A DNA stretch of 64,000 nucleotides, taken from contig WGNX01000009.1 in assembly GCA_016124335.1 (NCBI GenBank), positions 227,658-291,657 on the forward strand. Reading direction: 5' to 3'. The notes under the pieces were generated by a model. That model saw only the letters and a program-made list of their open reading frames with translations. It was not told the origin of the DNA and did no database searches. Source of the DNA: Alphaproteobacteria bacterium (lineage in GTDB: Bacteria; Pseudomonadota; Alphaproteobacteria; CACIAM-22H2). Position numbers and translations under genes: made by a program. Of this stretch, positions 41,078 to 49,441 are shown in pieces (position 1 is the first letter of the stretch; each line of letters starts with the position of its first letter).

Positions 41078-42478
41078 ATGTTGTCCCTGCTGAGTCATCG
41101 CAATGATTCCGAAACGCCCGACTGGTTCGAGCTTTCCGCCGATGTGGGCCGCAACCGGCCCAACCGGCGCCCGGACCTGATCCGGATCGAAAGCCTGCTC
41201 GCCAACGAGGGCGATGCCGAATTGCGTGCCGGCGATGGGCCGACCGGCCGATGGAGCCAAACGCTCGATACGGCGATCCGACGCTTCCAGAAGCGCAGCG
41301 GCCTCAAGGCCGACGGCTGGCTGAAGCCCGGCGGCCCGACGATCGAAGCGCTGCGCGATCGCCAGGCGCCCGCCTTCGCCGGCTTCGACGTGCCGACGCC
41401 CGACGAAGTCGACGCGCACCATGCGGCGCTCGCGAACGGCGACGCGCCGTCGATCATGTTCGCGGCGCCCGCCTCGGCACTGCGCCCGATCGGCGACCTG
41501 CCGACGCTGCGCGCCCCCGACCGCGAATCCAACGCCAGCCAGCTCGACTGGCTCGACGCGCATCAGGTCGGGCTCGGCGAAGTTCCGGCCCAGCTTGCAC
41601 GATACGTAAGCGATCTTGGCTCCATCGGCGTCGCGCAGGCGCGCGACTTCGTCGAGCAATTCGCCGCACGCTGGCCGGGCGAACGCGACCTGCTCGTCGA
41701 CGGCATACTCGACCGGCTCGATCCCGGCGGCCAGACCGCGTTCCTCGGCGCGCCGCGCCTCAAGGGTCAACCCTTCGGCACATTCGTGGAAGGCGGGCGC
41801 CGACCCGCACCGGTGGCCCGCGATGCGCTCGACCGATACGACGAGCGACTGCCCGACGAGCTGGCGCGCCGCACGCTCGAACTGCGCAAGGGCGAGGAAG
41901 TCGGCGGCGCGAAGATGCTGGCGGCGGCGAACGATACTGAACACGACGAAGCGCAGGACGGCGATGCGTCGAACGATCCGCAAGAGGCACAGGTGGAGCC
42001 GCCGCAATCCAGACCCCAGCCGCCTGAACTCCTGTCACCCACACCCGACCGGCAAATCCGCAAAGACGGCCAAGGCGATGGCGCCTATGGCGTCAGTCGC
42101 GACGGAGGGACGCGCAAACACAACGGCATCGATCTCGTCGCGCCGCCGGGAACACAGATTACGTCGCCGGTGGATGGAAAGATTGGCCCTACCTTCGATC
42201 CGTATCGGGGAATTCCAGGAAAGGAAGGAAAGTTGAAAGCGATCCGGATCGAAACGAATGACGGGCATCGGGTCGAAGTATTCTACGTTGATATCGACGG
42301 GAAGAATCTCGAACGCGGCGCACCGATCAGCAAAGGTGATCCACTTGGAACGGCACAAGACCTGTCACTCGTATACCCGCCAAATGCCAATGGTCCGATG
42401 ACGAACCATGTCCACCTCCAGATCCAAAAGGACGGGCAATACATCGACCCGACGCCACTTCTCCGCTCTCGCAAATGA
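41078..42478 (+). CDS. Peptidoglycan-binding and M23 (LytM) endopeptidase protein without a signal peptide
   Basis: This 466-residue protein has an N-terminal peptidoglycan-binding-like region at about 20-95 ('NRPDLIRIESLLANEG', 'GRWSQTLDTAIRRFQKRSGLKADGWL'), a long acidic and proline-rich middle, and a C-terminal M23 domain from about 340. The zinc motifs HxxxD ('KHNGIDLVAPPG') and HxH ('NHVHLQI') are intact, so it should cut peptide cross-links in murein. There is no signal peptide or transmembrane segment; it is either exported by another route (effector, phage-like) or released by lysis. AGGAG lies 8 nt before the ATG. It faces a small secreted-protein gene with no intergenic space. Confidence 0.82.
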   Translation: MLSLLSHRNDSETPDWFELSADVGRNRPNRRPDLIRIESLLANEGDAELRAGDGPTGRWSQTLDTAIRRFQKRSGLKADGWLKPGGPTIEALRDRQAPAFAGFDVPTPDEVDAHHAALANGDAPSIMFAAPASALRPIGDLPTLRAPDRESNASQLDWLDAHQVGLGEVPAQLARYVSDLGSIGVAQARDFVEQFAARWPGERDLLVDGILDRLDPGGQTAFLGAPRLKGQPFGTFVEGGRRPAPVARDALDRYDERLPDELARRTLELRKGEEVGGAKMLAAANDTEHDEAQDGDASNDPQEAQVEPPQSRPQPPELLSPTPDRQIRKDGQGDGAYGVSRDGGTRKHNGIDLVAPPGTQITSPVDGKIGPTFDPYRGIPGKEGKLKAIRIETNDGHRVEVFYVDIDGKNLERGAPISKGDPLGTAQDLSLVYPPNANGPMTNHVHLQIQKDGQYIDPTPLLRSRK

Positions 42479-43030
42479 TCAATCCACGAAGAAATCTTCG
42501 GGCGAGAACATGCCGAACATCGCGAACGTCCAGAGACCGCGGCTTGGCCCCGTCTTGTAGACGCTTGGGCCGACCGCATAGATCGCGTCGTCCCAATCGA
42601 TCCCGTCGCATGAAGCGAGGCTGTCCGGGCATTGTCGCACGAACACGCGGACTTGGAATTCGTCCGCAGTCAGCCAGCGCCAATTTTCACGGCCATAGTC
42701 TGTTGCGAGGGCAGCCCGCACGCGCTTTCGATTGACGAAACCCGCTTTCACGACGACGTACTCGACCCGGATTGGCAGACCCTTTCCCTTGAGCCGCGGA
42801 TCTCGATGCTGCACGCAGCCGGCATTCCGCACCTGCTCGTAGCAACCGATCAGCGTCTCGATCCCGCACATCGGCGTGTTCGGCCGGCCGATGCAGGTCG
42901 AACTTGCCTTGGTGCTGGTGACGAACCGGATGCGCGCAGGGTCGACTGCGCCCGAGGGAATCGGGTCGGGCATCGCGGCGGCGGGCCCGGCGGAGAACGC
43001 AAGAATTGCGACGATGAGCGCTGCAATCAC
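42479..43030 (-). CDS. Hypothetical small secreted protein, cysteine-containing
   Basis: This 183-residue protein starts at GTG 43030, with a clear Sec signal peptide (hydrophobic 'IAALIVAILAFSAGPAAA', cleavage near 19). The mature protein has six cysteines ('STCIGRPNTPMCGIETLIGCYEQVRNAGCVQH', 'RQCPDSLASCDG'), consistent with disulfide bonds in the periplasm. I do not recognise the family. Its stop is directly adjacent to that of the M23 endopeptidase gene, tail to tail. A role as a periplasmic immunity or partner protein for that enzyme is a guess from position only. Confidence 0.7.
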   Translation of the reverse strand: MIAALIVAILAFSAGPAAAMPDPIPSGAVDPARIRFVTSTKASSTCIGRPNTPMCGIETLIGCYEQVRNAGCVQHRDPRLKGKGLPIRVEYVVVKAGFVNRKRVRAALATDYGRENWRWLTADEFQVRVFVRQCPDSLASCDGIDWDDAIYAVGPSVYKTGPSRGLWTFAMFGMFSPEDFFVD

Positions 43031-43074
43031 AAGGCGATTCTCGCGCGCATGTCCGCGCGCGTCAATCGCCCGGA

Positions 43075-45474
43075 TCAGGTGCGCAGGCTCGCGCCCGTTG
43101 CCTTGGCGACGGCGGCCACGATTCTCGTGGCAACCGCTTCGAGGTCCTCGTCGGTGAGCGTGCGGTCGACCGGTTGCAGGCGAACGGCGATGGCGACGGA
43201 TTTCTTGCCGTCGGCCACACCCTTGCCGCGATAGACGTCGAACACGCCAGCACCCGCGATCAGCGCCTTGTCAGCCGATTTGGCCGCGCGCAGGATCGCA
43301 TCGGCGGCAACCGCCTCGTCCACCACGAAGGCGAAATCGCGCTCGACCGGCTGGAGGGCGGCAAGCTTCAGGCCCGCGCGCTGGCGGCCGCCCTTGGCCT
43401 TGGGTGCGGGCATCGCCTCGAGGAACACTTCGCAGGCGACGACCGGGAAATCGATGTCGAGCGCCTTCAGCGCTTCAGGATGCAGTTCGCCGAAATAGCC
43501 CAGCACGGTCTTGGGCCCGAGCTTGAGCGCACCCGAACGGCCGGGATGGAACCAGCCCGGCGCCTCGCGTGCCACGGCCACGTTGTCGACCGACAGGCCA
43601 AGCTGCTGGAGGAGGGCAAGCGCATCGGCCTTCGCGTCGAACGCATCGACATTGCGCGCGGCAACGCCCCAGTGGCGGCCGACGGCGGCACCTGCACGCA
43701 ACGCGGTTGCCGCGATGCGTTGGCCGGTTTCGCCCGGATCGTGGAAGACCGGGCCCACCTCGAACAGCGCGTTGTCGGGCCAGCCGCGATCGGCGTTGCG
43801 ACGCGCGGCGTTGGCAAGGTTCGGGATGATCGAGGGCCGCATATAGTCGAGATCGGCGCTGATCGGGTTGGCGAGCGCCAGCTTCGGGTTCGTGCCGCCG
43901 AAGTGTCTGGCGTGGCTTGCCTGCATGAACGAAAACGTGACGGCCTCGACAAGGCCGAGGCCCGCCAGGCTGCGCTTGGCATCGCGCACGCGGCGCTGGC
44001 CCGGCGACAGGGCAAGCGGCGGCATCGCGCCCTCGCGCGGCATCTTTACCGCCGGGATCGCGTCGTAACCAATGATGCGCACGACTTCTTCGACGAGATC
44101 GGCCTCGCCATGCACGTCGGCGCGCCACGGCGGCGGCTCGACGTCGAAGCCGCCCGCCTTCTCGGCGACCGTGAAGCCAAGGCTCGTCAGCACGCGGGCC
44201 TGATCGGCCTTCGGCACGTCGAGCCCGCCAAGCGTGGCGCAGCGTTCGGCGCGCAGCGTGTAGCTGCGTTTCCATTCCGGCACCGCGCCGGTGACGACGG
44301 GTTCGGACGCCTCGCCGCCGCACAGTTCCAGCACCATCTTCGTGGCCGCTTCCATGCCGTCGATCACCGCGGCGGGATCAAGCCCGCGCTCGAAGCGGTA
44401 GCGCGCATCGGAAAGGATCTGGTGGTGGCGGCCGGTCATCGCCACGCGGATCGGATCGAAAAGCGCCACCTCGAGGAACATCTCGGTCGTCTTCTCGTCG
44501 CAGCCGGTCGTGGCGCCGCCCATCAGGCCGCCCATCGAGACCATGCCCGCCTCGTCGCAGATCATCGTCTCGCCGCCGGCCATCGTGTAGCTCTTGTTGT
44601 TGAGCGCCGCGAAGGTCTCGCCGCCCTTGGCGGGCTTCAGCACGAGCCCGCCCTTGAGCTTGCCGGCATCGAACACGTGCAGCGGGCGGTTGGTGTCAAA
44701 GGTGAAGAAGTTCGTGATGTCGACGAGCGCGGAGATCGGCCTGAGCCCGATCGACATCAGCCGGTCGGCCAGCCATTTGGGCGACGGGCCGTTCGTGAGG
44801 CCGCGGAAATGGCGGCCGACGAAAAGCGGGCAGTGCCCGGCTTCGGGCAGTTCGAAGCGCACGCCGACGGGCGACTTGTACGCGCCCGCGATTTTCACGG
44901 GTGCCAGCGGCTTCAGCGTGCCGATACCCGCTGCCGCAAGGTCGCGCGCCACGCCGCGAACGCCCAGACAGTCCGCCCGGTTGGGCGTGATCGCGATCTC
45001 GAACACCGGATCGTCGAAGCCCAGCAGGCTTGCGAAGGGCGCGCCCACGGGCGCATCCGCCGGCATGTCGATGATGCCGTCATGGTCCTCGCCCAGCCCC
45101 ATCTCGCGCATCGACACGAGCATGCCGTTGGAGGCCTGCCCGCGGATCTGGCCGGCCTTGAGCAGCAGGCCCGTGCCCGGCACGACCGTGCCGGCGGGCG
45201 CGAACACGCCCTTCATGCCGGTGCGCGCGTTGGGCGCACCGCACACGACCTGGACGATGCCGTTGCCGGTATCGACCTGGCACACGCGCAGCCGGTCGGC
45301 GTCGGGGTGCTGCCTGGCTTCCACGACATAGGCGACCTTGAAAGGGGCCAGCGCCTTCGCGCGGTCGGCGATCCCTTCCAGTTCGAGGCCCACGTTGGTG
45401 AGCGCCTTGGCGATCTCGTCGAGCGAGGCGTTCGTGTCGAGATGCGTCTTGAGCCAGGAGAGCGTGAATTTCAT
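43075..45474 (-). CDS. pheT: Phenylalanyl-tRNA synthetase beta subunit
   Basis: This 799-residue subunit has the N-terminal tRNA-binding (EMAP/OB) domain ('[37 protein letters not shown]'), B3/B4 editing region ('[39 protein letters not shown]'), B5, the catalytic-core-like domain ('[16 protein letters not shown]') and the C-terminal ferredoxin-fold anticodon-binding domain ('[16 protein letters not shown]'). Start ATG 45474 overlaps the pheS stop (ATGA). The larger open frame extending to 46683 is a read-through of the antiphase of pheS and is rejected. Confidence 0.97.
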   Translation of the reverse strand: MKFTLSWLKTHLDTNASLDEIAKALTNVGLELEGIADRAKALAPFKVAYVVEARQHPDADRLRVCQVDTGNGIVQVVCGAPNARTGMKGVFAPAGTVVPGTGLLLKAGQIRGQASNGMLVSMREMGLGEDHDGIIDMPADAPVGAPFASLLGFDDPVFEIAITPNRADCLGVRGVARDLAAAGIGTLKPLAPVKIAGAYKSPVGVRFELPEAGHCPLFVGRHFRGLTNGPSPKWLADRLMSIGLRPISALVDITNFFTFDTNRPLHVFDAGKLKGGLVLKPAKGGETFAALNNKSYTMAGGETMICDEAGMVSMGGLMGGATTGCDEKTTEMFLEVALFDPIRVAMTGRHHQILSDARYRFERGLDPAAVIDGMEAATKMVLELCGGEASEPVVTGAVPEWKRSYTLRAERCATLGGLDVPKADQARVLTSLGFTVAEKAGGFDVEPPPWRADVHGEADLVEEVVRIIGYDAIPAVKMPREGAMPPLALSPGQRRVRDAKRSLAGLGLVEAVTFSFMQASHARHFGGTNPKLALANPISADLDYMRPSIIPNLANAARRNADRGWPDNALFEVGPVFHDPGETGQRIAATALRAGAAVGRHWGVAARNVDAFDAKADALALLQQLGLSVDNVAVAREAPGWFHPGRSGALKLGPKTVLGYFGELHPEALKALDIDFPVVACEVFLEAMPAPKAKGGRQRAGLKLAALQPVERDFAFVVDEAVAADAILRAAKSADKALIAGAGVFDVYRGKGVADGKKSVAIAVRLQPVDRTLTDEDLEAVATRIVAAVAKATGASLRT

Positions 45475-46550
45475 CGCGCGAGACCGCCGGTAAGCGTGGG
45501 AACGTCGATGCCGAGGAAGCCGTAATGCTTCAGCCAGCGCAGGTCGGCTTCGTAGAAGGTGCGAAGGTCGGGGATGCCGTATTTGAGCATCGCCACGCGC
45601 TCGATCCCCATGCCGAAGGCGAAGCCCTGGTACTTCTCCGGATCGATGCCGCACATCGCGAGCACCTTCGGGTTCACCATTCCGCAGCCGAGGATTTCCA
45701 GCCAGTCGTCGCCCACGCCCAGCTTCAGCTCGCCGCCGCCGCGCGTGCAGGCGATGTCCATTTCCGCCGAGGGTTCGGTGAACGGGAAATAGCTGGGCCG
45801 GAAGCGGTAGCGCAGGTCGGGGATCTCGAAATAGGCACGCACGAACTCGACAAGGCAGCCTTTCAGGTGGCCCATGGTGCTTGTCGTATCGACGACCAGC
45901 CCTTCGATCTGGTGGAAGTTGGGCGAATGCGTGGCGTCGCTGTCCGAACGGTAGGTACGTCCCGGCGCCACGATGCGGATGGGCGGCTTCTGGGCCAGCA
46001 TCGTGCGCACCTGCACGGGGCTCGTGTGCGTGCGCAGCACGTTGCCGTATTGCTGGCCGTTCTCGCCGACCAGATAGAACGTGTCGTGGCTCTGGCGCGC
46101 GGGATGCTCGGGCGGGATGTTGAGGCGCGTGAAGTTGTAATCGTCGCTTTCGATGTCGGGGCCTTCGGCGACCGAGAAGCCCATCTCGCCGAAGATCGTC
46201 ACAAGCTCGTCGATCGTCTGGCTGATCGGATGGATGCGGCCTTCCGCGATCGGGCGCACGGGCAGCGTGACGTCGACCGTCTCGGCGGAAAGGCGCGCGT
46301 CGAGCGCCGAGCGCTCCAGCGTCGCCTTGCGCGCATCGAGCTTCGCGGCGACGGCATCCTTCATCACGTTGAGTGCGGCGCCGCGCGCCTTGCGCTCGTC
46401 GGGTGCGAGCGAACCCAGCGTCTTCATCAGCTCTGTCACGCGGCCCTTCTTGCCGAGGGTCTCCACGCGCACCGTCTCGAGGGCCTCGAGGTTCGCCGCC
46501 GCGTCGATCTTCGCGGCAAGTTCGGTCTCGATCGTTTTCAGGTCGTCCAT
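45471..46550 (-). CDS. pheS: Phenylalanyl-tRNA synthetase alpha subunit
   Basis: This 359-residue class II catalytic subunit has motif 2 ('[48 protein letters not shown]') and motif 3 ('[22 protein letters not shown]'). The N-terminal coiled coil ('[34 protein letters not shown]') binds tRNA. I start at ATG 46550, the family's usual 'MDDLKTIE'-like beginning. The in-frame extension to 46613 would translate through a terminator hairpin. It is coupled to pheT by an ATGA overlap and lies behind two tandem terminator-like hairpins that follow rplT. Confidence 0.97.
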   Translation of the reverse strand: MDDLKTIETELAAKIDAAANLEALETVRVETLGKKGRVTELMKTLGSLAPDERKARGAALNVMKDAVAAKLDARKATLERSALDARLSAETVDVTLPVRPIAEGRIHPISQTIDELVTIFGEMGFSVAEGPDIESDDYNFTRLNIPPEHPARQSHDTFYLVGENGQQYGNVLRTHTSPVQVRTMLAQKPPIRIVAPGRTYRSDSDATHSPNFHQIEGLVVDTTSTMGHLKGCLVEFVRAYFEIPDLRYRFRPSYFPFTEPSAEMDIACTRGGGELKLGVGDDWLEILGCGMVNPKVLAMCGIDPEKYQGFAFGMGIERVAMLKYGIPDLRTFYEADLRWLKHYGFLGIDVPTLTGGLAR

Positions 46551-46574
46551 GCTTGCACTCACCGTCGTGCGACG

Positions 46575-46608
46575 AAAAAGGGGGCCCGGCCGGTTCGGCC
46601 AGACCCCC
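46575..46608 (-). terminator. Terminator/attenuator hairpin immediately upstream of pheS
   Basis: On the minus strand GGGGG...CCCCC with an inner GGCC/GGCC stem is followed by five Ts, ending 25 nt before the pheS start. It could end rplT transcripts or act as an attenuator of pheST. pheST operons are often attenuated, but no Phe-rich leader peptide is visible. Confidence 0.65.
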
Positions 46609-46620
46609 TCCATCGGGTCG

Positions 46621-46642
46621 AAAAAGCGTCCCCGAAGGGGAC
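46621..46642 (-). terminator. Terminator after rplT
   Basis: On the minus strand GTCCCC-TTC-GGGGAC followed by GC and five Ts lies 4 nt after the rplT stop. It is a classical Rho-independent terminator for the rpmI-rplT unit, the first of two in tandem. Confidence 0.75.
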
Positions 46643-46645
46643 GGC

Positions 46646-46999
46646 TTAGAGGGCGGCCTTGGCCTTCGCGACCAAGGCGCCAAAACCCTCGGGATCCGTC
46701 ATCGCGATGTTGGCCAGCACCTTGCGATCGATCTCGATCGAGGCCTTCTTCAGGCCCGCGATCAGGTTCGAGTAGGTGAGGCCGTGCTCGCGCGCACCGG
46801 CATTGATGCGCTGGATCCAGAGCGCGCGAAACTCGCGCTTCTTGTTGCGACGGTCGCGATAGGCATAACGCAGGCCCTTCTCGAGACGCTCGAGGGCCGC
46901 GCGATAGGTGGTGCCGCTCCGGCCGACATAGCCGGTGGCGAGATCGACGACTTTCTTGTGGCGGGCACGCCCGGTGACGCCACGCTTAACACGAGCCAT
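46646..46999 (-). CDS. rplT: 50S ribosomal protein L20
   Basis: This 117-residue basic protein binds 23S rRNA early in large-subunit assembly. The sequence '[83 protein letters not shown]' is diagnostic in content and order. It lies 29 bp after rpmI on the same transcript and is followed by tandem terminator-like hairpins before pheS. In E. coli L20 represses its own operon; a similar control would act on rpmI here. Confidence 0.98.
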   Translation of the reverse strand: MARVKRGVTGRARHKKVVDLATGYVGRSGTTYRAALERLEKGLRYAYRDRRNKKREFRALWIQRINAGAREHGLTYSNLIAGLKKASIEIDRKVLANIAMTDPEGFGALVAKAKAAL

Positions 47000-47028
47000 T
47001 TGTGTGCTCCTTTATCCGCTGGCGACGA

Positions 47029-47229
47029 TCAGGCGTAGGGAAGGAAGAAGCGCTTCACGCGCACTTCCTCGCCATGCGTCAGCGCGACGGTGCCGCGCGA
47101 CGTACGCTTCATCTTCTGCGGGCGCTTGCGCAGGTTGTGGCGCTTGTTGGCGACCGCGGCCATCACCTTGCCGCTGGCCGTCACCTTGAACCGCTTTTTG
47201 GCGGCCGACTTGGTCTTCATCTTGGGCAT
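47029..47229 (-). CDS. rpmI: 50S ribosomal protein L35
   Basis: This 66-residue basic protein, '[22 protein letters not shown]' to '[10 protein letters not shown]', is a full-length L35. The ATG at 47229 is the conserved start. A sigma-70 promoter at 47344-47372 drives rpmI and rplT. infC, normally the gene before rpmI, lies beyond a divergently oriented cold-shock gene and a bidirectional terminator, so rpmI starts its own transcript here. Confidence 0.97.
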   Translation of the reverse strand: MPKMKTKSAAKKRFKVTASGKVMAAVANKRHNLRKRPQKMKRTSRGTVALTHGEEVRVKRFFLPYA

Positions 47230-47596
47230 TTGAAACTCCTTCGAAGTTCCGCGCGGTTGGGCATGCCCGTTCCGGGAGGCGGGAGGACCGAAATCCCCGA
47301 ACTCGCTTTCCCTCGGCCGTGGCCGCGCAATTGGAAGGCGCGCGTTATACAAGGGGGCCAACCACTTGGCAAGTAACCCCCGCCCTCCGCCGATTTTCCT
47401 TGTAGATCAAGGGGAAATGTGGTTCTTGGCGGTCACGATCCTTCTCTGGCCTGCCTCTTGGCGGCTCGCCCCTTCGGGGTTCCACCCTGGTCACACCCAG
47501 AAATCCGGTCGTCCAAAGCCGCAGGCATTCCCGCATGCGGCGCGAAACGTTTGCATTCCGGACCTTCCGGATGCCGACAAACCCATGGAGGCCGGA
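47230..47596. other. Intergenic region between rpmI and the cold-shock gene
   Basis: These 367 bp hold the rpmI promoter (47344-47372, minus strand) and the long leader of the cold-shock gene on the plus strand (from about 47400). Around 47474-47486 the leader has the short repeat CCCCTTCGGGG, able to form a stable hairpin. Long structured leaders are usual for CspA-type mRNAs, which respond to temperature. No gene is supported here. Confidence 0.6.
47344..47372 (-). promoter_or_regulatory. Sigma-70 promoter of the rpmI-rplT unit
   Basis: On the minus strand TTGCCA (47372-47367), a 17 bp spacer and TATAAC (47349-47344) form a near-consensus promoter, about 115 bp upstream of rpmI. It supports expression of rpmI and rplT independently of infC. 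Confidence 0.7.
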
Positions 47597-47800
47597 ATGG
47601 CTCAGGGCAAAGTAAAGTGGTTCAACGCGACGAAGGGCTTCGGCTTCATCGTCCCGACCGACGGCACGCAGGACGTGTTCGTCCACATCAGCGCCGTCGA
47701 GCGCGCGGGTCTCAAGACCCTCAACGAAGGTCAGGAACTCTCGTTCGACCTCGTGCGCGATCGCGGCAAGACGTCGGCAGGCAACCTCAAGGTCGCCTGA
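47597..47800 (+). CDS. Cold-shock protein, CspA family
   Basis: This 67-residue single-OB-fold RNA chaperone has RNP1 'KGFGFI' (about 15-20) and RNP2 'VFVHI' (about 31-35). It begins 'MAQGKVKWFNATKGFGFI', the family's usual start. GGAG lies 6 nt upstream of ATG 47597; the upstream in-frame ATG at 47585 would overlap this ribosome site. It should melt RNA structure in the cold or in other stress. It lies on the plus strand between infC and rpmI, both on the minus strand, an unusual place. Confidence 0.95.
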   Translation: MAQGKVKWFNATKGFGFIVPTDGTQDVFVHISAVERAGLKTLNEGQELSFDLVRDRGKTSAGNLKVA

Positions 47801-47822
47801 ACGTCCTTTCCGGACGGAACGG

Positions 47823-47851
47823 AAAAGGGCCCCTTGCGGGGCCCTTTTTTT
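47823..47851. terminator. Bidirectional Rho-independent terminator between the cold-shock gene and infC
   Basis: AAAA-GGGCCCC-TTGC-GGGGCCC-TTTTTTT is symmetrical: on the plus strand a T run follows the hairpin (ending the cold-shock gene), and on the minus strand an A/T-rich end also allows infC termination. It isolates infC from rpmI. Confidence 0.85.
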
Positions 47852-47872
47852 GTCCGCCGCGGGAGCCGCGCC

Positions 47873-48415
47873 TCACTTTGGTGCCACCACCATCGTCATC
47901 TGGCGGCCTTCCATGCGCGGATGGGCTTCGACCTTGGCAAGCTCGCCCAGATCGCCCTTCAGGCGCTCGAGAAGCTGGTGGCCCAGTTCCTGGTGCACCA
48001 TCTCGCGGCCGCGGAAGCGCAGCGTGACCTTGACCTTGTCGCCTTCCTCGAGGAAGCGGACCATCGCGCGCTTCTTGACGTCGTAGTCGTGGTCGTCGAT
48101 GCCCGGGCGCATCTTGATCTCCTTGATCTCGATGACCTTCTGCTTCTTGCGGGCTTCGTTGGCCTTTTTCTGCTGCTCGTACTTGAACTTGCCGAAGTCG
48201 AGCAGCTTGGCGACGGGCGGCTCGGCGTTGGGGCTGACCTCGACCACGTCGAGCCCGGCATCCCAGCCAAGCTGCAGCGCGTCGAACACGTTCACCACAC
48301 CGAGCATTTCACCTTCCGCACCGATCAGGCGCAGGTCGGGCGATTCGATCTCGTCATTGACGCGCGGGCCTTCTTTGGCGGGCGCGGATTCCTGGGAAGG
48401 ACGGGCGATGGCAAT
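47873..48415 (-). CDS. infC: Translation initiation factor IF-3, AUU start
   Basis: This protein has 180 residues when translation begins at ATT 48415, the rare codon used by infC in many bacteria for autoregulation. The N-terminus then reads '[42 protein letters not shown]', which contains the conserved 'VNDEI' and 'RLIG' pieces missing from the shorter ATG 48307 frame. The N-terminal domain ('[26 protein letters not shown]') and C-terminal domain ('[37 protein letters not shown]') are typical. It lies 51 bp after the glycosyltransferase gene on the same strand and ends at the bidirectional terminator. Confidence 0.95.
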   Translation of the reverse strand: MAIARPSQESAPAKEGPRVNDEIESPDLRLIGAEGEMLGVVNVFDALQLGWDAGLDVVEVSPNAEPPVAKLLDFGKFKYEQQKKANEARKKQKVIEIKEIKMRPGIDDHDYDVKKRAMVRFLEEGDKVKVTLRFRGREMVHQELGHQLLERLKGDLGELAKVEAHPRMEGRQMTMVVAPK

Positions 48416-48466
48416 TCTCTTTCGACAGTTGGAAACCGGGCGAATTTACGCGCGCAGCCCGCCAAG

Positions 48467-49441
48467 TCAAGGACGCTTGGTGCCGCGTCCGGCGCGTTCC
48501 GGGCGGCCTTCGCGCGCGAAAAGCACGCGCAAGACCTCGTCCACGCCCAGCCCCTGGAGGTTTTCCCGCCGCAGGATGGCGACTTCCGCCCCCCTCGGCG
48601 CGCACAGCTTCGGATCGGATTCAGCCGAAAACAGCACGACCGACGGGCAGCCCGATGCCGCAACGAGGTGCATGGGGCCAGTGTCGTTGCCGATCGCCGC
48701 ACCCGCCTCGCGCGCCATGACCGGGATATCGGCAAAACCCGTCTTGCCGATCAGGTCGCGCGCGCGCGGGGCGACCGCGCGGATCGCTTCGCCAAGCCCC
48801 TTCTCGTCCGGCCCGCCGATCAGCACGGGCGTCACGCCATGCGCGGTCAGCTCGTTGGCAAGTGCCGCGAACTTGGCCACCGGCCAGCGCTTCGCCGGCC
48901 GGCCGGCCGACCCGCCGGGGATGAGCAGTGCGTAGGGTTCGGCCAGCTTGAGGCGCGCGATATCGGCCCTTACCCACGAAAGGTCGCTTGCCGGCACGTC
49001 CTCGATGCCCGCCATCGCAAGCTGGTCGCGCTGGCGGTCGACCGTGTGCATGGCGTTGCGCTTCGGGTTGGCGTGTGGATGGCTGGCGCCCGGCGCGATG
49101 CCCGACCATTCGGGCCGGCGCGGGGCCATGATCTTGAAATAGAGCGACGAGCGATCGGATGTCTGCAGGTCGTAGACGCGCGCGAATTTGCCCCCGCGCA
49201 GGCGCGCGCGCAGCGAAAGAAGCCCCAGCAGGTTCAGCTTGTGCGGCTTGGTGTCGACCCACACCTCGTCGAAATAGGGGCTCGCGCGCAGGAAATCGGC
49301 GAAGGGCGCGCTGGTCAGCAGCACGACATGCGCGTTCGCATGGTGGCGGCGGATCGCGGCCATCGGCCCCAGCGCCTGAACCACGTCGCCCAGCGCGCCG
49401 AGCTTGATGACGAGGATGTTCGGCTTTTCCGCCTCGCTCAT
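48467..49441 (-). CDS. Glycosyltransferase family 9 (heptosyltransferase-like)
   Basis: This 324-residue cytosolic GT-B enzyme is related to ADP-heptose:LPS heptosyltransferases. Family marks are 'ILVIKLGALGDVVQALGPMAAIRR' at the N-terminus, 'VYDLQTSDRSSLYFK', 'IPGGSAGRPAKRWPVAKFAALA', and 'GNDTGPMHLVAASGCPSVVLFSAESDPKLCAP', the nucleotide-sugar site. It probably adds a sugar during lipopolysaccharide core synthesis. Start ATG 49441 overlaps the stop of the GT4 gene by three bases and has GGGAG 7 nt upstream; ATG 49447 is an alternative. Confidence 0.9.
   Translation of the reverse strand: MSEAEKPNILVIKLGALGDVVQALGPMAAIRRHHANAHVVLLTSAPFADFLRASPYFDEVWVDTKPHKLNLLGLLSLRARLRGGKFARVYDLQTSDRSSLYFKIMAPRRPEWSGIAPGASHPHANPKRNAMHTVDRQRDQLAMAGIEDVPASDLSWVRADIARLKLAEPYALLIPGGSAGRPAKRWPVAKFAALANELTAHGVTPVLIGGPDEKGLGEAIRAVAPRARDLIGKTGFADIPVMAREAGAAIGNDTGPMHLVAASGCPSVVLFSAESDPKLCAPRGAEVAILRRENLQGLGVDEVLRVLFAREGRPERAGRGTKRP

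Noticed and set aside
46551..46613. Phe-rich leader peptide for pheST attenuation
   Set aside because: The only short frame present has a single Phe codon and reads through the hairpin into pheS, so classical ribosome-mediated attenuation is not supported.
43075..46683. Single 1202-codon frame apparently covering pheT and pheS
   Set aside because: Only the part from ATG 45474 is pheT; the rest is an out-of-frame reading of pheS, whose true frame encodes class II motifs.
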